NCBI RefSeq assembly: GCF_003963535.1
Contig: NZ_CP034539.1
Coordinates: 9,610,001 to 9,674,000, forward strand
Length of the DNA: 64,000 nucleotides
Direction: 5' to 3'
Origin: Streptomyces cyaneochromogenes
Lineage (GTDB): Bacteria > Actinomycetota > Actinomycetes > Streptomycetales > Streptomycetaceae
The position numbers were made by a program, and so were the translations under genes. The notes beneath the pieces were generated by a model. It made no database searches and was not told the DNA's origin. It saw nothing but the letters and a program-made list of their open reading frames with translations. The stretch's first letter is position 1; each line of letters opens with the position of its first letter. This document shows, piece by piece, positions 1 to 8,779 of this stretch.

Positions 1-1
1 A

Positions 2-403
2 TGGCGGACACAGGCGCCGGTCGTCGCGGTGGTCGCACTCGGCGGAGCCGTCGGCGCCACGGCCCGCTACGCGTTCGCCCTGGGGTGGCCGACCCCGCAG
101 GGCGGATTCCCCTGGGCGACCTTCTGGACCAACGTGATCGGCTGCGCCGTGATCGGTGTGTTCATGGTGGTCATCACCGACGTGTGGGCCGCGCACCGCC
201 TCGTCCGCCCCTTCTTCGGCACCGGAGTCCTCGGCGGCTTCACCACCTTCTCCACGTACGCCGTCGACATCCAGCACCTGGCCGACAACGGCCATCCCCG
301 CACGGCACTGGCCTACCTCGCCGCGACCCTGATCGCCGCCCTCGCGGCGGTCTGGCTCGCGGCGGCGGGGGCCCGCCGTGTTCTGAAGTGGAGGCGGCCA
401 TGA
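2..403 (+). CDS. crcB: CrcB/Fluc fluoride channel subunit, 5'-truncated by window edge
   Basis: The reading frame is open from the first bases of the window, so the true start lies upstream. The visible part has four hydrophobic segments and the CrcB signature GGFTTFSTYAVD, which contributes to the fluoride pore. Family members are about 120-150 residues membrane proteins that export fluoride as antiparallel dimers. The stop codon overlaps the ATG of the next gene (ATGA), and a second CrcB gene follows it. Paired genes usually form a heterodimeric channel, so this is likely one half of such a pair. A GTG at 29 could be an internal start but nothing forces it. Confidence 0.9.
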   Translation, partial: WRTQAPVVAVVALGGAVGATARYAFALGWPTPQGGFPWATFWTNVIGCAVIGVFMVVITDVWAAHRLVRPFFGTGVLGGFTTFSTYAVDIQHLADNGHPRTALAYLAATLIAALAAVWLAAAGARRVLKWRRP

Positions 404-810
404 CACGGCTGACCGGCAGAGCCCTTCGCCTGACCGTCCTTGTCGGCGAGAACGACACCTGGCACCACAAGCCCCTCTACTCGGAGATCGTCCGTCGCGC
501 CCACGCCGCCGGCCTCGCGGGCGCCAGCGTCTTCCGCGGCATCGAGGGCTTCGGCGCGTCCTCCCTGATCCACACTTCCCGGCTGCTGTCCCTGAGCGAG
601 GACCTGCCGGTCGCGATCGTGATCGTCGACACCGACGAGCCCGTACGGGCCTTCCTGCCGCAGCTCGACGAGCTGGTCACCGAAGGGCTCGTCACGCTCG
701 ACGACTGCGAGGTCATCCGGTACACCGGGCGCGACGACACCGCGCGCGCATCGGACACGAAGGGATCGGACACGAAGGGATCGGACACGAAGGGTGAGAA
801 GTCGTCGTGA
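400..810 (+). CDS. DUF190 family protein between two CrcB genes
   Basis: The protein has 136 residues and starts at an ATG overlapping the preceding stop, with its own stop overlapping the GTG of the next crcB, so all three are translationally coupled. Residues 1-110 form a compact alpha/beta domain of the DUF190 type, a PII-like ferredoxin fold (ALRLTVLVGENDTWHHKPLY, then FGASSLIHTSRLLSLSEDLPV). It has no membrane segment and no known enzymatic motif. The placement suggests a soluble regulator or accessory factor of the fluoride channel; that role is inference. The C-terminus is an unusual charged tail with three SDTKG repeats, encoded by exact 15-base tandem repeats. Confidence 0.85.
   Translation: MTRLTGRALRLTVLVGENDTWHHKPLYSEIVRRAHAAGLAGASVFRGIEGFGASSLIHTSRLLSLSEDLPVAIVIVDTDEPVRAFLPQLDELVTEGLVTLDDCEVIRYTGRDDTARASDTKGSDTKGSDTKGEKSS
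751..795 (+). repeat. Three 15-bp tandem repeats encoding SDTKG
   Basis: The unit tcggacacgaaggga occurs three times head to tail; the third copy differs only in its last base. It lies in frame at the 3' end of the DUF190 gene, so changes in copy number would lengthen or shorten the tail by five residues without a frameshift. Confidence 0.95.
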
Positions 811-1181
811 ACTGGCTCCTGGTGATCGCGGGGGCGGTCGTCGGCGCGCCCCTGCGCTACCTCACCGACCGGGCCGTGCAGTCCCGGCACGACTCGGTGT
901 TCCCCTGGGGCACCTTCGCGGTCAACGTCACCGGCTGCCTGATCCTGGGCCTGCTCACCGGCGCGGCATCCGCGGGCGCCGCGAGTTACCACCTCCAGCT
1001 GCTCCTGGGCACCGGCCTGTGCGGGGCGCTGACCACGTACTCGACTTTCTCGTACGAGACCCTGCGGCTGACCGAGACGGGTGCCGGGCTGTACGCCGTC
1101 GCCAACGTCGTGGGGAGCGTGAGCGCCGGACTCGGGGCTGCGTTCCTCGGGGTGTCGATCGCCGAGGCCATGTGGTCGTAG
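807..1181 (+). CDS. crcB: CrcB/Fluc fluoride channel subunit (second copy)
   Basis: The protein has 124 residues and four predicted membrane helices, with the CrcB motif GALTTYSTFSYE. It starts at GTG overlapping the DUF190 stop (GTGA), and the purine-rich gggtgagaag just upstream can serve as ribosome binding site. It is the likely heterodimer partner of the first CrcB, giving a membrane channel that exports fluoride. Any fluoride riboswitch would lie upstream of the window and cannot be assessed. Confidence 0.93.
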   Translation: MNWLLVIAGAVVGAPLRYLTDRAVQSRHDSVFPWGTFAVNVTGCLILGLLTGAASAGAASYHLQLLLGTGLCGALTTYSTFSYETLRLTETGAGLYAVANVVGSVSAGLGAAFLGVSIAEAMWS

Positions 1182-1193
1182 CGGCCGTGTGGC

Positions 1194-1227
1194 CGTAGGG
1201 GACCGGTTCGCGTAGGGGACCGGTTCG
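1194..1227. repeat. Perfect 17-bp tandem duplication
   Basis: The sequence cgtaggggaccggttcg occurs twice without a gap or mismatch, in the space between the crcB gene and the FadR-type regulator. It could be a recent duplication or paired binding sites. No function can be assigned. Confidence 0.9.
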
Positions 1228-1344
1228 CGTCGTCGTATGTCACGGCCGACCGGGCGGGATGGCGGCTTTCAAGCGCCGTGCCCGGTGAATCTCGCCATTC
1301 GCATCCCTTGACACCACCCACGGCTCACCCGGAGTATCTCTCCC

Positions 1345-2076
1345 GTGAACCTGTCAGACAGCCGGACAGCCGGACAGCCTCCGCGTCGCATCAGCGCCAT
1401 GGAAGCCGTCCTGGCGCACCTGCGTAGCGCCATCGAGCGCGGCGAATACGCCATCGGCGACAAGCTGCCCTCCGAGGCGGAGCTCTGCCGCACCCTGGAG
1501 ATCAGCCGTCCCGTGCTGCGCGAGGCCCTCAGGGCCCTGCAGACCATGGGTCTGACCGTCTCCAAGACCGGTAAGGGCACCTTCGTCGTTGCGAACGCCG
1601 TCGAGGACCCCACCTTCGGCGACTACGCGGCCAGCGACCTGCTGGAAGTGCGCCGGCATGTCGAGATCCCGGTCGCCGGGTACGCGGCGCTGCGCCGCAC
1701 CCCGGAGAACCTCGACCACCTGGCCCACCTGCTCGACCGCATGGAACGGGAGACGGACACCACCGCGTGGGTCGCGATGGACACCCTCTTCCACCTGGCC
1801 GTGGCCGAGGCCGCCCAGAACCCGGTCTTCCGCCGGGTCATCGAGGAGATCCGCGACGCACTGGCGCGTCAGTCGGCCTTCCTCAACGAGCTGGGCGGCC
1901 GCCGCGAGCAGTCCAACCGCGAGCACCGGGCCATCGTCGAGGCGCTGATCGACGGTTCCGAACTCGACGCGACCGACGCCATGGCCCACCACCTGGACCG
2001 CGTCGAGACCACCCTCACCGACATCGTGCGCCCCCCGCGCACGGACAGCACCACGGAAGGCGGACCCGAGGCGTGA
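1345..2076 (+). CDS. FadR/GntR-family transcriptional regulator of the amide catabolic cluster
   Basis: The protein has 243 residues. The N-terminal winged helix (about residues 18-85) contains the GntR signature IGDKLPSEAELCRTLEISRPVLREALRALQTMGL. It is followed by an all-helical FCD ligand-binding domain with family-type metal ligands (VAMDTLFHLAVAEAAQNPVF, then NREHRAIVEAL). GTG at 1345 follows ggag with 10 bases of spacing; an ATG at 1399 is a shorter alternative. The stop overlaps the GTG of the permease gene (GTGA). The context suggests that it represses transport and breakdown of asparagine/aspartate and senses an amino or organic acid; the effector is inferred, not seen. A TTGACA at 1308-1313 is a candidate -35. 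Confidence 0.9.
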   Translation: MNLSDSRTAGQPPRRISAMEAVLAHLRSAIERGEYAIGDKLPSEAELCRTLEISRPVLREALRALQTMGLTVSKTGKGTFVVANAVEDPTFGDYAASDLLEVRRHVEIPVAGYAALRRTPENLDHLAHLLDRMERETDTTAWVAMDTLFHLAVAEAAQNPVFRRVIEEIRDALARQSAFLNELGGRREQSNREHRAIVEALIDGSELDATDAMAHHLDRVETTLTDIVRPPRTDSTTEGGPEA

Positions 2077-3512
2077 GCGAACAGCACCTCAAAGACGAGA
2101 CGCGCCCCCAGTCCGGTCACGTCGACGCCGGAGACCTCGGCTACAGCAAGTCGCTGAAGTCCCGGCACGTCAACATGATCGCCATCGGCGGTGCCATCGG
2201 CACCGGCCTGTTCCTCGGCGCCGGCGGCCGACTCGCCGACGCCGGCCCGTCCCTGTTCATCGCCTACGCGGTCTGCGGCGTCTTCGCCTTCCTGGTCGTG
2301 CGCGCCCTAGGCGAACTCGTCCTGTACCGCCCGTCCTCCGGCGCCTTCGTGTCGTACGCCCGGGAGTTCATGGGAGAGAAGGGCGCGTACACGGCGGGCT
2401 GGATGTACTTCCTGAACTGGGCCACCACCGGCATCGCCGACATCACCGCGGTGGCCACGTACACGCACTACTGGGGCATGTTCTCCGACATCCCGCAGTG
2501 GGTGATCGCGCTGATAGCCCTCGCGGTCGTCCTCACCGTGAACCTGATCTCGGTGAAGATCTTCGGCGAACTGGAGTTCTGGTTCGCGATCATCAAGGTC
2601 GGCGCGCTCGTCGTCTTCATGTGCATCGGCATCTTCCTGCTGGTCACCCAGCACCCGGTCGACGGCACCACCCCCGGCCCCTCCCTGATCACCGACCACG
2701 GCGGCCTCTTCCCCAACGGCCTGCTGCCCATGCTGCTGATCATCCAGGGCGTCGTCTTCGCCTACGCCTCCGTCGAGCTGGTCGGCGTCGCGGCCGGTGA
2801 GACCGAGAACCCCGAGAAGATCATGCCGAAGGCGATCAACTCGATCATGTGGCGCGTCGGCCTGTTCTACGTCGGCTCGGTCGTCCTGCTCTCGATGCTG
2901 CTGCCCTGGTCGTCTTACAAGGCGGGCGAGAGCCCGTTCGTCACCGTGCTGTCCAACATCGGCATCCCGGCGGCCGGCGGCGTCATGAACCTGGTCGTGA
3001 TGACCGCGGCCATGTCCTCGCTCAACTCCGGCCTGTACTCCACCGGCCGCATCCTGCGCTCCATGGCGATGTCCGGCTCCGCCCCCAAGTTCACCTCGGT
3101 GATGAGCCGCAGCCAGGTCCCGTACGGCGGCATCCTGCTCACCAGCGGTATCTGTGTCCTCGGCGTCGGCCTCAACTTCGTCGTCCCCGCGGACGCGTTC
3201 GAGATCGTGCTGAACTTCGCGGCGATCGGCATCCTCGCCACCTGGGGCATGATCATGATCTGTCACCTGCTCTTCTGGCAGAAGACCCAGAAGGGCGAGC
3301 TCACCCGCCCCGGCTACCGACTGCCGGGCTCCCCCTGGACCGAACTCGTGACGCTGGCCTTCCTCGCCTCCGTCCTGGTCCTCATGTACGCCGACGGAGG
3401 CGCCGGCCGCACCACCGTGCTGTGCCTGCCGCTGATCGTCGGAGCGCTCGTCGCGGGCTGGTACGGCATCCGTGCCCGGGCCGGGCGCACCACCCCCAAG
3501 GCCGACGCGTGA
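2073..3512 (+). CDS. ansP: APC-family amino acid permease, asparagine/GABA permease type
   Basis: The protein has 479 residues and twelve predicted membrane segments. It has the amino-acid permease signature near the N-terminus (LKSRHVNMIAIGGAIGTGLF) and a long SLNSGLYSTGRILRSMAM loop typical of the AnsP/GabP/CycA branch. The GTG start overlaps the stop of the regulator. The location directly before asparaginase, aspartase and glutaminase favours L-asparagine as substrate, but sequence alone cannot separate asparagine from other neutral amino acids. The gene probably belongs to one operon with the regulator and the asparaginase. Confidence 0.88.
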   Translation: MSEQHLKDETRPQSGHVDAGDLGYSKSLKSRHVNMIAIGGAIGTGLFLGAGGRLADAGPSLFIAYAVCGVFAFLVVRALGELVLYRPSSGAFVSYAREFMGEKGAYTAGWMYFLNWATTGIADITAVATYTHYWGMFSDIPQWVIALIALAVVLTVNLISVKIFGELEFWFAIIKVGALVVFMCIGIFLLVTQHPVDGTTPGPSLITDHGGLFPNGLLPMLLIIQGVVFAYASVELVGVAAGETENPEKIMPKAINSIMWRVGLFYVGSVVLLSMLLPWSSYKAGESPFVTVLSNIGIPAAGGVMNLVVMTAAMSSLNSGLYSTGRILRSMAMSGSAPKFTSVMSRSQVPYGGILLTSGICVLGVGLNFVVPADAFEIVLNFAAIGILATWGMIMICHLLFWQKTQKGELTRPGYRLPGSPWTELVTLAFLASVLVLMYADGGAGRTTVLCLPLIVGALVAGWYGIRARAGRTTPKADA

Positions 3513-3570
3513 GATCCGTATCGGCCGACGACCCCTCATCGGCCCACTACAACCAGGCAGCCAGGCAGTG

Positions 3571-4587
3571 ATGTACAGCAGTTCCATAGCGGACGCACCC
3601 CTTGTCCGCGAACCCCTCCACGCCCCCGTCGCCCACCTCGTACGCGGCGGAATGACCGAAGGCATCCACTACGGCTCCGTCGTCGTCCTCGGCGCCGACG
3701 GCCAGGTCCGGTTCCAGCTCGGTGACATCGAGGCCGCCTTCTACCCGCGCTCGGCGCTCAAGCCCGTACAGGCCGTCGCCATGGCGCGGGTCGGGCTCCC
3801 GCTGGACGGCGAACTGCTCTCGCTCACCGCGGCGAGCCACTCCGGCGAGGAACGCCACCTGGCCGGAACCCGGCGCATCCTCGAACTCGCCGGGCTCACC
3901 GAGGACCACCTGCGCAACGTCCCGGACATGCCGTACGACCCGGTCGTGCGGGACGCCTGGGTCCGGGAGGGCCGAACGCCCTCCCGGCTCGCCCAGAACT
4001 GCTCCGGCAAGCACGCGGCCATGCTGTACGCCTGCCGGCTCAACGGCTGGTCCCTGGAGGACTACCTCGACCCCGGGCACCCGCTGCAGCAGGCGATCGC
4101 CGAGATCGTCGAGGACCTCACGGGGCAACGGATCGCGCGGGTGACCATCGACGGGTGCGGGGCGCCGCTGTTCTCCGTCTCACTGCACGGGCTTGCCCGC
4201 GCCGCCGCCCGGATCACCGCCGCGGTGCCGGGCACGCCCGAGGCGCGGGTCGCCGACGCGATGCGGGAGCACGCGGAGATGGCCTCCGGCTCGGGGCGGG
4301 ACGTGGCCGCGTTGATGCGGGCCGTGCCGGGGCTGCTCGCCAAGGACGGGTTCGAGGGTGTTCAGGTGGCTGCGCTTCCGGACGGCCGGGCCGTTGCCGT
4401 GAAGATCGCCGATGGGGCGAATCGGGCGCGGGTGCCGGTGGCCGCGGCCGCTCTTGCGTGGGCCGGTGTGGATCAGGAGCTGCTCACCGAGTTCCAGGGT
4501 GAGGCGCTTCTTGGCGGCGGCCGGGAGGTCGGGTGTGTGCGGCCCGTTCGTTCGCTGGAGCCGGTCGTTGTTTCGGCGTGCGCCTAA
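3571..4587 (+). CDS. L-asparaginase, thermolabile (Rhizobium etli type) family
   Basis: The protein has 338 residues and hydrolyses L-asparagine to aspartate and ammonia in the cytosol. It belongs to the class unrelated to E. coli AnsA/AnsB and built on a serine beta-lactamase-like fold. Visible motifs are the SxxK pair in YPRSALKP (Ser61, Lys64), HSGE at about residue 90, QNCSGKHAAM with the conserved Cys and Lys, and TIDGCGAPLFS with the Asp-Gly-Cys zinc-binding element. ATG at 3571 lies 58 bases after the permease; MTEGIHYG at 3652 is a possible shorter start. Its product feeds the aspartate ammonia-lyase encoded next. Confidence 0.9.
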   Translation: MYSSSIADAPLVREPLHAPVAHLVRGGMTEGIHYGSVVVLGADGQVRFQLGDIEAAFYPRSALKPVQAVAMARVGLPLDGELLSLTAASHSGEERHLAGTRRILELAGLTEDHLRNVPDMPYDPVVRDAWVREGRTPSRLAQNCSGKHAAMLYACRLNGWSLEDYLDPGHPLQQAIAEIVEDLTGQRIARVTIDGCGAPLFSVSLHGLARAAARITAAVPGTPEARVADAMREHAEMASGSGRDVAALMRAVPGLLAKDGFEGVQVAALPDGRAVAVKIADGANRARVPVAAAALAWAGVDQELLTEFQGEALLGGGREVGCVRPVRSLEPVVVSACA

Positions 4588-4606
4588 GGATGTGCCGGAT
4601 CCCATG

Positions 4607-4692
4607 CACGGCGGCTGCGGGTCCTTTGTGGCTTGTCGCGCCCGCCCGGCGGTAGCCGCAAATCGATAACGCCCCGCGCCCCTGAAGGGCGC
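4607..4692 (-). repeat. Streptomyces-type intergenic palindromic repeat, copy A, with terminator-like hairpin
   Basis: This gap sequence contains the strings ggcttgtcgcgccc, gccgcaaatcga and gccccgcgcccctga. The same strings occur in reverse complement at 7159-7240, so the two copies are inverted and bracket aspA-glsA. At the end of this copy gcgccc (4676-4681), ctgaa and gggcgc (4687-4692) form a perfect 6-bp stem, which may end the asparaginase transcript. Confidence 0.75.
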
Positions 4693-4729
4693 TCACCCTC
4701 ACCTGCATTGAAAGAGGAAACGTTCCCTC

Positions 4730-6139
<1,410 letters not shown>

Positions 6140-6188
6140 CCACCCCCCCCGAACCGTGGATGCGCACCGGGACCGGCACGGAGGCACA

Positions 6189-7130
6189 ATGGTGATCATG
6201 GCAGCGTCGACGTCGTCACTGACCTTCCAGCCGATCCTGGAGCGCATCGCGGAGGAGATCGGACGGACCCCCGGCCGTGGCCGGCCCGCCGACTACATCC
6301 CGGCGCTCGCGGCCTGCGACCCGCGTCGCTTCGGCATGGCCGTCGCGGAACTCGACGGTTCGGTGTACGGCGTGGGGGACTGGCGTGAGCCGTTCTCCAC
6401 GCAGTCCATCACCAAGGTCTTCACCCTCGCGCTCGACCTGGCCCGCGAGGGGGACGAACTCTGGGAGCACGTGGGCCGAGAGCCCTCCGGCAACCCGTTC
6501 AACTCCCTGATCCAACTGGAGTACGAGAACGGCATCCCGCGCAACCCGTTCATCAACGCGGGCGCCCTCGTCGTCACCGACCGCCTTCAGACCCGTACCG
6601 GCGACGCCTCGGGGGAACTCCTCGCCTTCCTTCGCGCCGAGAGCGGCAATCGCGCCCTGGACTTCGACAAGGACGTGGCCGCCTCCGAGTCGGCCCACGG
6701 CGACCGCAACGCTGCCCTGGCCCATTTCATGGCGTCCTACGGCAACATCGACAACCCCGTCCCGGTCCTGCTCGACCAGTACTTCCGTCAGTGCTCCGTC
6801 ACGGCCTCCTGCGCCGACCTCGCCCTGGCCACCACGTTCCTGGCCCGCCACGGCATCCGCGCCGACGGCACCCGCCTGCTCACCCGCAGTCAGGCCAAAC
6901 AGGTCAACGCCGTGATGCTGACCTGCGGCACGTACGACGCGGCGGGCGACTTCGCGTACCGCGTGGGCCTGCCCGGCAAGAGCGGCGTGGGCGGCGGCAT
7001 CATCGCGGTGGTGCCGGGGCGGTGCACGCTCTGCGTCTGGAGCCCGGGTCTGGACGAGCGGGGCAATTCGGTGGCGGGAGTGGCGGCCCTGGACAGATTC
7101 ACGACGCTGACGGGCCTGTCGGTGTTCTGA
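6189..7130 (+). CDS. glsA: Glutaminase (serine-dependent, GlsA family)
   Basis: The protein has about 313 residues and converts L-glutamine to glutamate and ammonia. The beta-lactamase-like fold shows the SxxK nucleophile pair in STQSITKVFTL, followed by ENGIPRNPFINAGALVV and the C-terminal GKSGVGGGI loop, all hallmarks of bacterial glutaminases. The start is uncertain among ATG 6189, GTG 6192 and ATG 6198; ggagg at 6180-6184 has the best spacing to GTG 6192. Only 49 bases separate it from aspA, so the two are probably co-transcribed, completing an Asn/Gln/Asp deamidation-deamination set. Confidence 0.93.
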   Translation: MVIMAASTSSLTFQPILERIAEEIGRTPGRGRPADYIPALAACDPRRFGMAVAELDGSVYGVGDWREPFSTQSITKVFTLALDLAREGDELWEHVGREPSGNPFNSLIQLEYENGIPRNPFINAGALVVTDRLQTRTGDASGELLAFLRAESGNRALDFDKDVAASESAHGDRNAALAHFMASYGNIDNPVPVLLDQYFRQCSVTASCADLALATTFLARHGIRADGTRLLTRSQAKQVNAVMLTCGTYDAAGDFAYRVGLPGKSGVGGGIIAVVPGRCTLCVWSPGLDERGNSVAGVAALDRFTTLTGLSVF

Positions 7131-7158
7131 CGTAACAGCCAGGCGCCGGATGCGGACA

Positions 7159-7240
7159 TGCCCCTCAGGGGCGCGGGGCTGTTTCGATTTTGCGGCTCCG
7201 CGGCGTGGGCGCGACAAGCCCCCACCGCCCCGCAGCCTGC
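7159..7240 (+). repeat. Streptomyces-type intergenic palindromic repeat, copy B (inverted to copy A)
   Basis: The stretch starts with the small palindrome gcccctcaggggc, continues with gcgcggggctgt and tgcggctccg, and then with gggcgcgacaagccc. Read on the other strand it aligns over its whole length with 4607-4692, with roughly three quarters of positions matching by eye. It lies just after the glsA stop and may act as a transcription end or attenuator. Nothing gene-like is visible in 7131-7375. Confidence 0.75.
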
Positions 7241-7375
7241 GAACCACACCGCACCAGGCACATGCTTCCCAGCCCTCATGCTTGCCGCAGTCGATCACGC
7301 GCCGGACACACCACGGCCTCCCCCCGGAGGGAACCCCGTCAACTTCCGGCCACTCCACGTTGACACGCTGCCCGA

Positions 7376-8779
7376 GTGTTGGCCATGGCTTTCCCCGTCG
7401 ATCTCCGCCGCTGCCAGATTCTCGGTCTGGCCGGCACCGCCTTCCTCGCCCTGGGCGGTGAGACGGCCGGTGCGCTGCCGGTCCGGGAACTCCTGGCCCC
7501 GTCGTCGGTACACGCGGCCCTGGGCCTGGTCGGTGTCTACTTCGGCGTCGTCCTGCTGATAGCGGCCTGGCTGCTGCTCGGCCGCCTCGTGCGCAGCGCC
7601 GACCCGCCGACCCCGCGCGCTCTGCTGCTGGTCCTGGCCGTCTGGGCGACACCGTTGCTGATCGCGCCGCCGCTGTTCAGCCGGGACGTGTACAGCTACC
7701 TGGCCCAAGGGGCCATGGTCGACGCCCACATCGACGTGTACGCGTACGGGCCCGCCCACCTCGGCGGCCCGCTCGCCGACGAGGTCGCCCCGCTGTGGCG
7801 GCACACCGCGGCCCCCTACGGCCCGGTGTTCCTCGGCGTCGCCTCCGCCCTGTCCGGACTGACCCGCGGCGAACTCCCCGCCGGGCTCATCGGCATGCGG
7901 CTGATAGCGCTGCTCGGCGTGGCGCTGATGGCGGCCGCGCTGCCGCGCCTGGCCCGGCACAGCGGTGCCGACCCGGCCGCCGCGCTGTGGCTGGGCGCCC
8001 TGAACCCGCTCGTGCTGCTGCATCTGGTCGCGGGCGCCCACAACGACGCCATCATGCTCGGCCTGCTCGGCGCCGGCCTGGTCGCGGCCCTCGGCCGGTG
8101 GCCCGTCCTGGGCGCCGTACTCGTCACGCTCGCCGCCCTGGTCAAGGCGCCCGCCGCGCTGGGCCTCGCGGCGGTCGTGCTGCTGATGATGCGGGCGGGC
8201 CGGCACGTGGCCAAGGCCGTGCTCACCACGGTGGCAGCGTCCGCCGCGACCACGGTCGCCGCAACGGCCGTCGCGGGCACGGGATACGGCTGGATAGGCG
8301 CCCTGGACACCCCGGTCTCCCCGCAGAACTGGGCGCTCACCAGTCTGCTCGGCCGGGCCACCGCCTCCCTGCTGGACGAGATCGGCAGCGATCTGGCGCC
8401 GCTGGCCGTCCCGGCGTGGCACATCTTCGGTCTGGTCCTCACGGCGGTCCTCGTGGTCCTCATATGGTGGCGCTGGCGTCCGCGCCCCGTGTACGCGCTC
8501 GGCCTGAGCCTGGCCGCGGTGGCCGCCTTCGGACCGGCGATCCGCCCCTGGTACGCGCTGTGGGGCCTGTTCCTCATCGCCGCCGCGGCGCCCAGCACCT
8601 CGGTACGGCACCGGGTGGCGGCGCTGACCGGAGTGCTCGCGCTGGCCGTCCTGCCCAGCGGCGGCTCCGCGGACGTCGGCCAGTTGGTCCTGGCCGTCTC
8701 CGGGGGCGCGCTCGCCGTGGTCGTCCTGTGGCAGGCACATCTGGCCGCGCAGGCCCCGGCCCTGGAGCGCACCGCATGA
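7376..8779 (+). CDS. GT-C polyprenol-phosphomannose-dependent mannosyltransferase, MptB-like
   Basis: The protein has 467 residues and about a dozen hydrophobic segments. The first extracytoplasmic loop contains SRDVYSYLAQG followed by the PYGPVFLGVAS region, characteristic of MptA/MptB alpha-1,6-mannosyltransferases, which use a lipid-linked mannose donor on the outer membrane face. In mycobacteria and corynebacteria MptB extends lipomannan; the acceptor in this organism is unknown. It starts at GTG 7376, with ATG 7385 as alternative; no strong Shine-Dalgarno is visible. Its stop overlaps the ATG of the next GT gene, indicating coupled expression. Confidence 0.82.
   Translation: MLAMAFPVDLRRCQILGLAGTAFLALGGETAGALPVRELLAPSSVHAALGLVGVYFGVVLLIAAWLLLGRLVRSADPPTPRALLLVLAVWATPLLIAPPLFSRDVYSYLAQGAMVDAHIDVYAYGPAHLGGPLADEVAPLWRHTAAPYGPVFLGVASALSGLTRGELPAGLIGMRLIALLGVALMAAALPRLARHSGADPAAALWLGALNPLVLLHLVAGAHNDAIMLGLLGAGLVAALGRWPVLGAVLVTLAALVKAPAALGLAAVVLLMMRAGRHVAKAVLTTVAASAATTVAATAVAGTGYGWIGALDTPVSPQNWALTSLLGRATASLLDEIGSDLAPLAVPAWHIFGLVLTAVLVVLIWWRWRPRPVYALGLSLAAVAAFGPAIRPWYALWGLFLIAAAAPSTSVRHRVAALTGVLALAVLPSGGSADVGQLVLAVSGGALAVVVLWQAHLAAQAPALERTA

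Noticed and set aside
1..399. Open frame from base 1 continuing into the DUF190 gene
   Set aside because: It is the out-of-frame shadow of the first crcB; the DUF190 gene starts at the ATG at 400.
2307..3665. Long open frame on the minus strand opposite the permease
   Set aside because: It is the antisense of a clear membrane transporter; its Arg/Gly/Asp-rich product is typical of GC-rich shadow frames.
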